35,733 bases of DNA from JBBQNJ01 sp038329845 (GTDB taxonomy: Bacteria > Planctomycetota > Phycisphaerae > Tepidisphaerales > Tepidisphaeraceae): positions 1 to 35,733 of the forward strand of contig JBBQNJ010000051.1 in the NCBI GenBank assembly GCA_038329845.1. Reading direction: 5' to 3'. The notes beneath the pieces are model-generated. The model saw only the letters and a list, made by a program, of their open reading frames with translations, searched no databases and had not been told where the DNA came from. This document shows, one piece after another, positions 8,607 through 16,700 of this stretch (the first letter of the stretch is position 1; every line of letters begins with the position of its first letter). A program made the translations under genes and the position numbers.

Positions 8607-9461
8607 TCAAGGAAAATCCGGCCAATCCCATTTGCCATTGAAATCCCCCAGCCTCGAACCGGCGACGTACTTTCCTTCGGCCGGCCCGTCATCCAACTCG
8701 GCGATCTCCCGCGCCGCCATCGCCTCGACATGGCCGTCGCCGAACAGGAAGTTGGCTTTCCCGCCCGGGTGGGGGGTCAAGACGTTGGCGAACTCGAACG
8801 GCCAGGGCCGCTGGCCGGTGGTCTCGATGTTGTACGGATTGTGCAGGCTGAACCCGGCGTACATGCTGTAGGCTCGGCCCATCCACCACAGATCCCCGTC
8901 ACAGAACCACCACGTCCGCGGCCCCAAGTGGTTGATCTTGGGGATCGTCGGGCCGTTGATGTTTCTCACGCTACTGAACTTTCGACGCCCGCCCAGCCAA
9001 TAGTTGAGTGAATAGTTCGAGAATGCCCCTTCCCACCAGAACTCCCGGATATTCGCCTGCAACTGTGGGCAATGCAGCACGGACGGTTGATCGACCCGGT
9101 AAACGCTGCCCCCCAGGTTGCCCAGCGCCCCGGAGTTCAGGCCCTTGTAGCTGGGATGCTTCTTGAACCACTCGCCATCGAAGAGGTTTCGGTCGTAGTC
9201 CCCCGGTTCACCGCCGTATTGCTTGCCGCTGGTGTCGGTCGCACTGCTTCGTCCGTTGTGCGGCAGCACCCCGCGATGCTCACTGGCCCACATCACCCCC
9301 CACGCCCCGATCTGCCGGAGGTTGCTCTGGCAACTGATGTTGTTCGCCGCCACCCGCGCCTTGAACAGCGCCGGCAGCAGAATAGCGATTAAAATTGCGA
9401 TAATCGCGATCACAACGAGCATTTCGATCAATGTAAAACCGCGTCGCATTCGAGGATTCAT
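8607..9461 (-). CDS. Type II secretion pseudopilin-like protein (N-methylation motif, C-terminal DGHV)
   Basis: 284 residues from the chosen ATG at 9461, which has AAAGGAG eight bases upstream; an upstream in-frame start at 9557 would overlap the neighbouring gene and would put 32 residues before the prepilin motif. The N-terminus MNPRMRRGFTLIEMLVVIA is a type IV prepilin leader with cleavage after Gly, Glu at +5 and one hydrophobic helix. The C-terminal HPGGKANFLFGDGHV is close to the H-X9-DG element of planctomycete pseudopilin-like proteins. These are usually cell-envelope proteins of unknown role that are highly multiplied in planctomycetes. It follows a second such gene by 92 bp and precedes the SGNH esterase by 89 bp. 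Confidence 0.85.
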   Translation of the reverse strand: MNPRMRRGFTLIEMLVVIAIIAILIAILLPALFKARVAANNISCQSNLRQIGAWGVMWASEHRGVLPHNGRSSATDTSGKQYGGEPGDYDRNLFDGEWFKKHPSYKGLNSGALGNLGGSVYRVDQPSVLHCPQLQANIREFWWEGAFSNYSLNYWLGGRRKFSSVRNINGPTIPKINHLGPRTWWFCDGDLWWMGRAYSMYAGFSLHNPYNIETTGQRPWPFEFANVLTPHPGGKANFLFGDGHVEAMAAREIAELDDGPAEGKYVAGSRLGDFNGKWDWPDFP

Positions 9462-9553
9462 GGCGGACTCCTTTTCTATCGTGGCACTCCTCGGAACCGG
9501 CGGTACGCCCGCGATCGCATTTGCGCCGGCGACCCGCCGCAGACCCCTGCTCA

Positions 9554-10432
9554 TCAATCATCCTCGGCGCGGGTCCAGCACCGCTTGCCGGAATTCACGT
9601 CGGTCGGATCGAACGTCTCGGTGGCGGCGAGAAACGATACGTGGCCGTCACAGAACAGGTAATTATTTTTGGCCTTGAAAACCGGATCGGCGAACGATGG
9701 ATCGTTGATCAAGGTCACATTGTCGGTGTGAAGCGAGCCGGTGACGTTGAAGCTCGTGGTGTTGCCGTTATACGGGAGCAGATCGAGCATCCCCTTGGCG
9801 TTGGCGGGCATGTACCAACTGCCGGCGCCGGCGACGTTGACCGTGGCGGCAAACTCGACCAATAGCAGGGTTCCGGCTGCGTCCTTCACCTGCGTGAGCT
9901 TGGTGTGGATCGGGTTGGGAGTGAGCGAGTTGAGTTTGTTGCCTGTTCCGGCGCCCTGCCCGGTCGCAGCGTACTGCCCCGTGCCCACCATCGAGTAGGA
10001 ATTGCGAATCCAGTCATCCCCGGCCGAGGCGTTGACCCGCGGCAACTCATCGGACGGGCAGGACAGGATAGGGACTTGGCCGTAAATGGCCCGCGACTGC
10101 CAGTAGTTCTTGTAGTCGCTGCCTCCCGACGGCAGATAGCCGTCCTTCAGCTTCGAGTTGTAGAGATACTTGCCCATCATGTCGTCCCAGGTGACGCGCC
10201 GGTTGGACGCGGTGTTGACCTCCCAGTACCCGAACGGCAGGGTCTTGAAATCGCCGTGATACATCATCATGAACACGCCGACCTGGCGCATGTTGCTGGC
10301 GCAGGCGACGGTTTGCGCCGCCCGCCTCGCCTTGTTCAGCGCCGGCAGAAGCACTGAGATTAACAGAGCGATAATCCCGATCACAACGAGCAATTCCACG
10401 AGGGTAAATCCGCGTCGATGCCGATGAATCAT
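9554..10432 (-). CDS. Type II secretion pseudopilin-like protein, second of a tandem pair
   Basis: 292 residues from ATG 10432, chosen because the prepilin leader (MIHRHRRGFTLVELLVVIG) then has normal length; an upstream in-frame start adds 27 residues with no such support. Cleavage is expected before Phe with Glu at +5, and a single helix IIALLISVLLPAL follows. The C-terminus has NYLFCDGHVSFL and ends in WTRAEDD. It shares the fold pattern with its downstream neighbour but the middle parts differ, so this is an old duplication. The Shine-Dalgarno is weak (GAG close to the ATG, GGAG about 20 bases upstream). It follows the PEP-CTERM array on the same strand. Confidence 0.85.
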   Translation of the reverse strand: MIHRHRRGFTLVELLVVIGIIALLISVLLPALNKARRAAQTVACASNMRQVGVFMMMYHGDFKTLPFGYWEVNTASNRRVTWDDMMGKYLYNSKLKDGYLPSGGSDYKNYWQSRAIYGQVPILSCPSDELPRVNASAGDDWIRNSYSMVGTGQYAATGQGAGTGNKLNSLTPNPIHTKLTQVKDAAGTLLLVEFAATVNVAGAGSWYMPANAKGMLDLLPYNGNTTSFNVTGSLHTDNVTLINDPSFADPVFKAKNNYLFCDGHVSFLAATETFDPTDVNSGKRCWTRAEDD

Positions 10433-10485
10433 GACAGACTCGTAAAAAGAGGCTCCCGGCCAATCACAACGCCCGGCGATGCGCC

Positions 10486-10532
10486 CCGCAGGCCCATCGC
10501 CGGGCCAATCCAACCGCTTACCGCCGCCGGCG
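10486..10532. repeat. 47-bp repeat, copy 1: PEP-CTERM gene 3' end plus hairpin
   Basis: This stretch is identical, base for base, to 12554-12600. It covers the last codons of the PEP-CTERM gene (Arg run and stop) and a downstream hairpin with stem GGCCC/GGGCC at 10491-10506. The surrounding sequences differ by scattered substitutions and one indel. Confidence 0.85.
10491..10506 (-). terminator. Hairpin after PEP-CTERM gene (terminator-like, no T tract)
   Basis: On the minus strand GGCCC-GGCGAT-GGGCC begins 11 bases after the stop codon. The stem is GC-only and no run of T follows, so factor-independent termination is uncertain. The same hairpin is found at 12559-12574 after another PEP-CTERM gene. 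Confidence 0.4.
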
Positions 10533-11270
10533 TAACAGTGCCAACCCGCCGAGGCCCAGCAGAGACATCGCAGCCGGTTCGGGGACGGCTGACATCTGTA
10601 CGATCACGTCGCTAATACGGGTGGCGGCACTGCTGGGTGTGAAGAACCCGACCTCTTTGACGTTTGATATCTTCCCGCCGACCACAACCGAAGTGGTCAG
10701 GTCAGTTGCGCCGAAGGTTGAAGTGCTGCTCGCCGGATTATAGGCATACCACATGAGAGCGGTTGGCGTAACGGTCGCATCGTTTCCGATCGCAGCATTA
10801 GAAATGTAATATGTGGATCCAAGCCGGACGACCACCCGTGCATTGTAGTAAAATGTTACATGTTCAAGTTTGAACTTGCCGTCCGATTCGAAGCCGGCGT
10901 TGCCGGTGTTCAGACCATTGAGGAAGTCCTGCTGCTTCCACAGGAAAAGCTGGTCACCCGAACGCAGCTCGAACCGATCGACCAAGGCGCCATTGGCATC
11001 GATTTTATTATTGGAACTGCTTTCAGCCGCGACTTGCGAGCCATAGAAAATTCCGCCCGTATAAGGGTTGGCGCCAGTAGTTACCGGGCTGTGGACCAAC
11101 GGATTTCCGGACCCATCGAACCCACCTTTCTGCAAGGCAAGGTCAATATCATCGTTCATGTAGTTGCCGCCCCAGTTCACCGCAATTGTGGCCGCCGCTC
11201 CCGGGCTGGCGAACAATGCGAGGGCGCCGACCCACACGACCCACACCGAAAAATGCTTCCTTACACACAT
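10518..11270 (-). CDS. PEP-CTERM sorting-domain protein (array member A)
   Basis: 250 residues from ATG 11270, which has GGAGG seven bases upstream. A signal peptide is visible (VWVVWVGALALFASPGAAA). The body is Ser/Thr/Asn-rich and beta-like, with no catalytic motif that I recognise. The C-terminus is a PEP-CTERM signal: VPEPAAMS, then the short hydrophobic LLGLGGLALL, then RRRR. Such tails are known to be processed by an exosortase; none lies in this window. The gene ends 85 bp before the first pseudopilin-like gene. Its leader contains a 15-nt hairpin also found before members B and C. It probably is a surface or matrix protein; a specific function cannot be given. Confidence 0.85.
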   Translation of the reverse strand: MCVRKHFSVWVVWVGALALFASPGAAATIAVNWGGNYMNDDIDLALQKGGFDGSGNPLVHSPVTTGANPYTGGIFYGSQVAAESSSNNKIDANGALVDRFELRSGDQLFLWKQQDFLNGLNTGNAGFESDGKFKLEHVTFYYNARVVVRLGSTYYISNAAIGNDATVTPTALMWYAYNPASSTSTFGATDLTTSVVVGGKISNVKEVGFFTPSSAATRISDVIVQMSAVPEPAAMSLLGLGGLALLRRRR

Positions 11271-11289
11271 GGCAAACCTCCAAAAATGG

Positions 11290-11304
11290 CGCCCCGACGG
11301 AGCG
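11290..11304 (-). promoter_or_regulatory. Leader hairpin before PEP-CTERM A
   Basis: On the minus strand CGCTCC-GTC-GGGGCG ends 19 nt before the ATG, followed by CCATTTTTGGAGGT. Two other PEP-CTERM genes have the same arrangement (12373-12387, 13296-13310), with paired changes in the stem. Confidence 0.5.
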
Positions 11305-11307
11305 AGG

Positions 11308-11335
11308 CTTTCAAAAACCAGCCTCCTATTGAGGC
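11308..11335 (-). terminator. Terminator-like hairpin upstream of PEP-CTERM A
   Basis: On the minus strand GCCTC-AATAG-GAGGC (11335-11321) is followed by TGGTTTTTG. Directly before it is a stronger hairpin at 11338-11359, with a perfect 9-bp stem CTGCGGGCC and loop GTGT. Together they lie after the stop of PEP-CTERM B and could end its transcript or attenuate reading into A. Confidence 0.45.
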
Positions 11336-11425
11336 GTCTGCGGGCCACACGGCCCGCAGGTGGTTCCGTGCCCCCAGTTCAACTGTGTCGCCGGACCCGC
11401 GGCGAGCGGCGATGAATCCGTTTGT
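11325..11425 (-). pseudogene. Remnant of the lacI 3' end between PEP-CTERM B and A
   Basis: One minus-strand frame reads QLNWGHGTTCGPCGPQTPQ and then stops. The intact LacI of this window has PLNWWQGTTCGPCNPPECP near its end (14260-14200). The DNA match includes CACGGCCCGCAGGTGGTTCC on the plus strand in both places. No start codon or upstream LacI domain is present here, so this is a fragment or a conserved leader derived from lacI. Confidence 0.6.
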
Positions 11426-12352
11426 TCACCGTCGCCGACGCAACAGCGCCAGCCCGCCCAACCCCAGCAGCGACAACGCGGCGGGTTCGGGGACGACGAT
11501 GGTTTCAAGAATGACGTTGTCCACCAGCGGCTTGGCACCGTTGTGGCGCTGGATGACGATCTGATCGAATGTCGTCAGCGGGCTGGAGGCATCGGTCGCG
11601 CTATGGACCGCGACGCCGAGATTGTCGAAGTAGAACGACAGGCCGACATTGCCCGCGGCGCCCGCCGTCAGGCGTTCGAGCGTCAGCCGCATCGTGTGGA
11701 CAGTAAAGTCGCCATCGGCAGTTTGCGAGGAAGCGCTGCTGGCCGGGGTCAAGGCGGTGCTTCCGACGAACATGCCATCGGTGGTTGCGGTGTCTTTATA
11801 GAGGGCGACCTTGGCGGTGTTGGAACTCACCGGTACGTTGACCCAGTACCCGACATCGTTGGCGCCGGAGAACACATCGCCGGTCAGGGGTGTGGTGTTG
11901 GAGTCGTAGAGGCCGAAACGAAACCATCGCACACCGCTCGTTCCGGAATAGGCGCTGAATCGCACATTCATGGTCAGTCGGATCGCGTCGCCGACCTGCG
12001 TTCCCAGCGTCACACTGGAAACGGCGGCCTGGGAAACGTAAGTGTTCGGGCCGACGCTGTAGAGCGTACCCACATTGATGTTGCCACCCGGTGTCATATC
12101 GAGGGCGAACCCCCCATGCGTTCCCGTGCCGGTGTCGTTGGCGATTTTTAGATAATCGGAAGACGAATCCCTGAACCAGGGAATGTCCAGCGTGTCGGCG
12201 GCAGCGCCCGAGGAACGTTCGAGCGTCCCGTCGTTGTTTCGGTCGCCATCGCTGAACGTATCGCTCACGATTGTTGTCATCGTCGCCGCCGACACGACCG
12301 TGCCGCACAGGCCCAACGCGATCACAGGCAATAGTCTCTTTCCCATCTTCAT
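11426..12352 (-). CDS. PEP-CTERM sorting-domain protein (array member B)
   Basis: 308 residues from ATG 12352, with GGAGG six bases upstream; an ATG two codons later is also possible. A signal peptide is visible (RLLPVIALGLCGTVVSAA). The mature part begins with TIVSDTFSDGDRNNDGTLE and has the look of a concanavalin A-like beta-sandwich found in many planctomycete PEP-CTERM proteins (for example LTMNVRFSAYSG, VRWFRFGLYD, FTVHTMRLTLERL, LSFYFDNL). No catalytic residues are identified. The tail is VVPEPAALS, hydrophobic LLGLGGLALL, RRRR. Upstream lies a leader hairpin and a piece of lacI 3' sequence. A carbohydrate-binding role is possible but not shown. Confidence 0.85.
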   Translation of the reverse strand: MKMGKRLLPVIALGLCGTVVSAATMTTIVSDTFSDGDRNNDGTLERSSGAAADTLDIPWFRDSSSDYLKIANDTGTGTHGGFALDMTPGGNINVGTLYSVGPNTYVSQAAVSSVTLGTQVGDAIRLTMNVRFSAYSGTSGVRWFRFGLYDSNTTPLTGDVFSGANDVGYWVNVPVSSNTAKVALYKDTATTDGMFVGSTALTPASSASSQTADGDFTVHTMRLTLERLTAGAAGNVGLSFYFDNLGVAVHSATDASSPLTTFDQIVIQRHNGAKPLVDNVILETIVVPEPAALSLLGLGGLALLRRRR

Positions 12353-12372
12353 AACCGACCTCCAATAAATGG

Positions 12373-12387
12373 CTCTCCAGCGGAGAG
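12373..12387 (-). promoter_or_regulatory. Leader hairpin before PEP-CTERM B
   Basis: On the minus strand CTCTCC-GCT-GGAGAG ends 20 nt before the ATG and is followed by CCATTTATTGGAGGT, which contains the ribosome binding site. It matches the elements at 11290-11304 and 13296-13310. Confidence 0.55.
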
Positions 12388-12406
12388 CGGACTTGAAAAA
12401 CGGTCT

Positions 12407-12550
12407 CCTATCAGCACCTCTGCGTTCCACACAGCCGGCAGGTCGCTGCCTCCCACCACTTCAGCGGCATCGCACGCGGCGGCAGCGAGCGGGCAGGGTT
12501 GTTGTTTTTTCATCAGCATTTCCAAAACGACACGGCCAAGTTCGACGATG
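12407..12550 (-). pseudogene. Remnant of the lacI 3' end between PEP-CTERM C and B
   Basis: The minus strand reads VELGRVVLEMLMKKQQP, aligned with VALGRSAVEMLIKKINNP of the intact LacI. Further on the DNA (CACTTCAGCGGCATCGC, plus strand) still follows lacI (CAATTCAGCGGCATCGC) but the frame drifts. The fragment covers about the last 50 codons of lacI. It sits directly before the leader hairpin of member B, in the same relative position that intact lacI has to member D. Confidence 0.65.
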
Positions 12551-12553
12551 CGT

Positions 12554-12600
12554 CCGCAGGCCCATCGCCGGGCCAATCCAACCGCTTACCGCCGCCGGCG
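12554..12600. repeat. 47-bp repeat, copy 2: PEP-CTERM gene 3' end plus hairpin
   Basis: Identical to 10486-10532. It includes the terminator-like hairpin 12559-12574 (stem GGCCC/GGGCC) and the last codons of PEP-CTERM C. Confidence 0.85.
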
Positions 12601-13275
12601 CAACAGCGCCAATCCGCCAAGGCCCAGCAAGCTCAACGACGTCGGCTCGGGGACGACGGCGATGGCGAAGTTCCAGTCGCCGGTGGCCATGCTCGTGGTG
12701 GGATTGGTGTAGTTGTATCCCCGGCCCACGAACGTCGAGGCGCTATTGCCGCCCAAACTGAAGATCCCTGTGCCGCCCCCGTCATCCACGATCCGCAAGG
12801 CGTAGCCGTTGTTTCCGCTATTTCGCACCGGCAGCGTGAACACATCCGCCCCGGTGAGTTTGATCTCGAGGAACACCTGACCGGTGATGTTCGCACTGGC
12901 GAAGTTCGTGGTGATCGACTTGTCGAGCAGCACCGTTCCGGCGCCGACAAACGGATTCGCTCCGATATCCGCAACTTCCAGGATTTGCAGGCTCCAAGTC
13001 CGATTCGTATTGACTTCACTGTGGTTGGCATTGATGAAGATGGAGCCGACATCAATCGCCGCCGACGTCTTGAACGTCTGGGCCACATTTCGCGAAGACC
13101 GGATATCCCGGCCTTGGTTGCGAGCCACATCGCCATTGGTGTCCGTGACATACGACTGCACCGCTGGCGAGGTGGGCTTCGGCTGATCGTAGTTGACAAT
13201 GACCGCCCCGCCTGCCGTCATCGCCAAGAGCGGCAGCGCCAGGCCTCCCACCAACAAGGTACTTGCGACTTGCAT
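12586..13275 (-). CDS. PEP-CTERM sorting-domain protein (array member C)
   Basis: 229 residues. The ATG at 13275 has AGGAGG seven bases upstream. A signal peptide is seen (STLLVGGLALPLLAMTAGGA). The mature part starts VIVNYDQPKPTSP and contains RNVAQTFKTSAAIDVGSIF, a pattern seen in planctomycete PEP-CTERM proteins with a jelly-roll-like fold; the function is unknown. The tail is VVPEPTSLS, LLGLGGLALL, RRRR. The leader holds three hairpins in a row (13353-13372, 13319-13334 and 13296-13310). The 3' end and following hairpin are identical to those of member A over 47 bp. Confidence 0.85.
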   Translation of the reverse strand: MQVASTLLVGGLALPLLAMTAGGAVIVNYDQPKPTSPAVQSYVTDTNGDVARNQGRDIRSSRNVAQTFKTSAAIDVGSIFINANHSEVNTNRTWSLQILEVADIGANPFVGAGTVLLDKSITTNFASANITGQVFLEIKLTGADVFTLPVRNSGNNGYALRIVDDGGGTGIFSLGGNSASTFVGRGYNYTNPTTSMATGDWNFAIAVVPEPTSLSLLGLGGLALLRRRR

Positions 13276-13295
13276 GACAAACCTCCTAAAAATGC

Positions 13296-13310
13296 CTCTC
13301 CCGCGGAGAG
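13296..13310 (-). promoter_or_regulatory. Leader hairpin before PEP-CTERM C
   Basis: On the minus strand CTCTCC-GCG-GGAGAG ends 20 nt before the ATG, followed by GCATTTTTAGGAGGT. It is the third copy of the leader element shared by members A, B and C. Confidence 0.55.
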
Positions 13311-13318
13311 CAAACGCG

Positions 13319-13372
13319 CCCGGCGCGAGCCGGGATCAATCGCCAATGTGGCCCCGGGCAACATTGCCCGGG
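13319..13372 (-). terminator. Two strong hairpins between PEP-CTERM D and C
   Basis: CCCGGGCAACATTGCCCGGG (13353-13372) is a perfect inverted repeat, and CCCGGC-GCGA-GCCGGG (13319-13334) is a second one. They follow the stop of member D by 20 bp. No T run follows, so they may end or protect the upstream message rather than act as classical terminators. Confidence 0.45.
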
Positions 13373-13391
13373 CGAGAACCGCCCCGGCGCC

Positions 13392-14171
13392 TCACCGACG
13401 CCGGCGTAACATCGCCAACCCGCCGAGCGCCAGCAGGGACAAAGAGGCCGGCTCGGGGACGTAGTTGAGAATGATTTCGGCGTTGCGGAAGTCGGTGTTG
13501 CGCTGCTTCGGTCCCGCGCCCCCGTTGATGAAGGTTGTGAACACCAGTTGAATTGGTGCCCCGGAGGCGGAAAAATCGGGGTTACTGGTGCTATTGCCTC
13601 TCAGCACGTTGTTGGACGTGCCGTACAGCGCGAACTTCGAGGCGAGCAGTCCGTTCTTGTCGAAGGACTTAAACATTGTGGAGGTCGTACCACTCCCCTG
13701 ATTACGAAATTCGAACAGCTGGGCATTAGTGCCGGTGTCCTCTGTGTACAAGTAGGTGTTGCCCCCCTGGGTAAGCCCGAACAGGATGGGGGTGTCATCG
13801 GTGGTTCCGACGGCCGGATCGCGCACGTCGATGGCGAAGTCAATGCCGGTGATCGCCCCCTGCAGCGCTGGCGCGAAAAGCCCGCCGGTGATGGTGTGGT
13901 TGAACAGGACAAAACCGGTGGTTCCGCTGCTGGTTAAAATGCGCATTACGTTGGGGGTTTCCACCGTCGAATCGGTGATGGTGGACGTGCCGAAGACCAA
14001 CGGGTTGATGCCGGTGCTGCTGTTGGTGGTGCCCGAAAGGATCGTGGTGCCGAGGACTTGAATCTCCGGCAACGAGTCGGGGGTGTAAGTCAGAGTAGCC
14101 GCCTGGACCTGCCCGCCCATGCCGACCGCCACTGCCAGCGCAAAACATGAGAATAAATTTGATCGGTTCAT
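13392..14171 (-). CDS. PEP-CTERM sorting-domain protein overlapping lacI (array member D)
   Basis: 259 residues from ATG 14171, preceded by AAGGAG. This ATG overlaps the TGA of lacI (ATGA, 14171-14168), so the two are probably translated from one message. A signal peptide is visible (LFSCFALAVAVGMGGQVQA). The mature part is Thr/Gly/Asn-rich and contains DFAIDVRDPAVG and LFGLTQGGNTYLY; no enzyme motif was recognised. The tail is YVPEPASLS, LLALGGLAML, RRRR. Unlike members A-C, it lacks the 15-nt leader hairpin because its leader is the end of lacI itself. It may represent the ancestral arrangement from which the other members arose. Confidence 0.85.
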   Translation of the reverse strand: MNRSNLFSCFALAVAVGMGGQVQAATLTYTPDSLPEIQVLGTTILSGTTNSSTGINPLVFGTSTITDSTVETPNVMRILTSSGTTGFVLFNHTITGGLFAPALQGAITGIDFAIDVRDPAVGTTDDTPILFGLTQGGNTYLYTEDTGTNAQLFEFRNQGSGTTSTMFKSFDKNGLLASKFALYGTSNNVLRGNSTSNPDFSASGAPIQLVFTTFINGGAGPKQRNTDFRNAEIILNYVPEPASLSLLALGGLAMLRRRR

Positions 14172-15262
14172 GATGAACTCCTTATGTAACCGTCCCCTAT
14201 TGGACACTCCGGCGGATTACACGGCCCGCAGGTGGTTCCCTGCCACCAATTCAGCGGCATCGCCTTCGGCGGCAGCGGATAGGAGGGGTTGTTGATTTTT
14301 TTTATTAGCATTTCCACCGCTGAGCGACCCAGGGCCACGCGGCTGATCCAAATCTTGCTCAAGGGCATCACTGTGTCGTCCTGGATGCTTTCGGCGAAAG
14401 TGATCAGCGAAAGATCGCGCGGCACATCCAGATGGAGCCACGCCGCGGCGTGCAGCATCGCCGCCGCTTCTCGCACGGCGTAGGCGATGATCGCCGTCGG
14501 GCGATCCGCCCGGCGCAGAATCTCGATCGCCGCCGGGCGGACATCCTCACCCATTTCCGTTGCGGTGGTGCCGCCATGGGGTTGCAGGATGAATCGCGGG
14601 CACAATCCCGCCGACCGCATCGCCTGTTCGTATCCATCGCGGCGATCCTGACCGCTATAATGCAGCGGCTGGGCGAAACTGACGAACGCGATTCGCCGAT
14701 GCCCCAGCGCCAACAGTCGCTCGGTCGCGTCGCGGGCGCCGCCGGCGTCATCGGGATAAACGCAGTCGGCGGGTTGTTTGGAATTGATCCAGACGCTGGG
14801 AATCTGGTGCCGTTCGACCAGCTCGACCAGTTTTTCCGGGATCTCCTGGTTGTAGTTGATCAGCAGCCCATCCACCGTCCATTCGCGCAATGCCCGCGGC
14901 ATGTAGGCTTCATCGGTGAGCTTTTCATCGGGCAGGCGGGCGATGGTCAGGTGCATGTCATGCTCGGCCAGGGCGTCGCCGGCACCGACGATCAACCCAG
15001 GGAAGATCGTGCTGCGACGACCTTCGGTGCTGAGCACCAGTGCCACGGAATTGAACCGCCCGCTGACCACGGCCCGGGCGGCGCCATTGGGGCGATACCC
15101 CAGTTCGCGGGCCGCCTCGATCACCTGGCGTCGCCGCGCCTCGCCCACCCCGGCCCGGCCGGTCAGGGCGCGATGGACCGTCAGGCGTGTCACCCCCAGA
15201 TGACGAGCCAGCTCGTCTTGGTTGCGAATCCCCGGTCGAATTGCTTGCGTCTTGACGGCCAT
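14168..15262 (-). CDS. LacI-family transcriptional regulator
   Basis: 364 residues from ATG 15262. The N-terminal helix-turn-helix (NQDELARHLGVTRLTVHRAL, residues 14-33) and hinge (YRPNGAARAVVSGR) are typical of LacI/GalR proteins; the sugar-binding core follows (NSVALVLSTE, LLALGHRRIAFVSF, DGYEQAMRSAGL). A longer in-frame start exists but would run through the promoter and into the divergent gene. A promoter fits TTGACA (15321-15316) and TAGTAT (15299-15294) with 16 bp between them, and two TAAACAGGTGT repeats overlap the expected transcription start, suggesting autoregulation. The last codons overlap the first PEP-CTERM gene. The effector is presumably a sugar released by the locus enzymes, by inference. 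Confidence 0.9.
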   Translation of the reverse strand: MAVKTQAIRPGIRNQDELARHLGVTRLTVHRALTGRAGVGEARRRQVIEAARELGYRPNGAARAVVSGRFNSVALVLSTEGRRSTIFPGLIVGAGDALAEHDMHLTIARLPDEKLTDEAYMPRALREWTVDGLLINYNQEIPEKLVELVERHQIPSVWINSKQPADCVYPDDAGGARDATERLLALGHRRIAFVSFAQPLHYSGQDRRDGYEQAMRSAGLCPRFILQPHGGTTATEMGEDVRPAAIEILRRADRPTAIIAYAVREAAAMLHAAAWLHLDVPRDLSLITFAESIQDDTVMPLSKIWISRVALGRSAVEMLIKKINNPSYPLPPKAMPLNWWQGTTCGPCNPPECPIGDGYIRSSS

Positions 15263-15267
15263 CGGAT

Positions 15268-15314
15268 TAAACAGGTGTTGAGTAAACAGGTGTATACTAC
15301 CAGACGTCCCGCCT

Positions 15315-15321
<7 letters not shown>
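15268..15321. promoter_or_regulatory. lacI promoter and probable LacI operators in the divergent gap
   Basis: For lacI (minus strand): -35 TTGACA at 15321-15316, 16-bp spacer, -10 TAGTAT at 15299-15294. For the divergent gene, TATACT at 15293-15298 could serve as a -10 with a poor -35. TAAACAGGTGT occurs at 15268-15278 and 15283-15293, 15 bp apart; each contains the near-palindrome ACASSTGT (ACAGGTGT). Binding here would block both directions. Confidence 0.6.
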
Positions 15322-16636
<1,315 letters not shown>

Positions 16637-16643
<7 letters not shown>

Positions 16644-16672
16644 ATGGCATTCAAGGTGACCCCTTTATGACC
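16637..16672. mobile_element. Half copy (one end) of the inverted-repeat element
   Basis: TAAGTGAATGGCATTCA followed by AGGTGACCCCTTTATGA matches the right end and outer flank of the copy at 26227-26259 (TTAAGTGAATGGCATTCA, GCGCGTCCCCTTTTTA). No left end is present. It supplies the stop codon of the oxidoreductase gene. Confidence 0.6.
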
Positions 16673-16675
16673 TTG
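16652..16675. terminator. Weak hairpin between convergent genes
   Basis: CAAGGT and ACCTTG are perfectly inverted with a 12-nt loop, between the converging oxidoreductase and NAD kinase genes. The stem is short and there is no T run. Confidence 0.25.
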
Positions 16676-16700
16676 GGGGGCGATCGCTGGCGGCGGCGAA

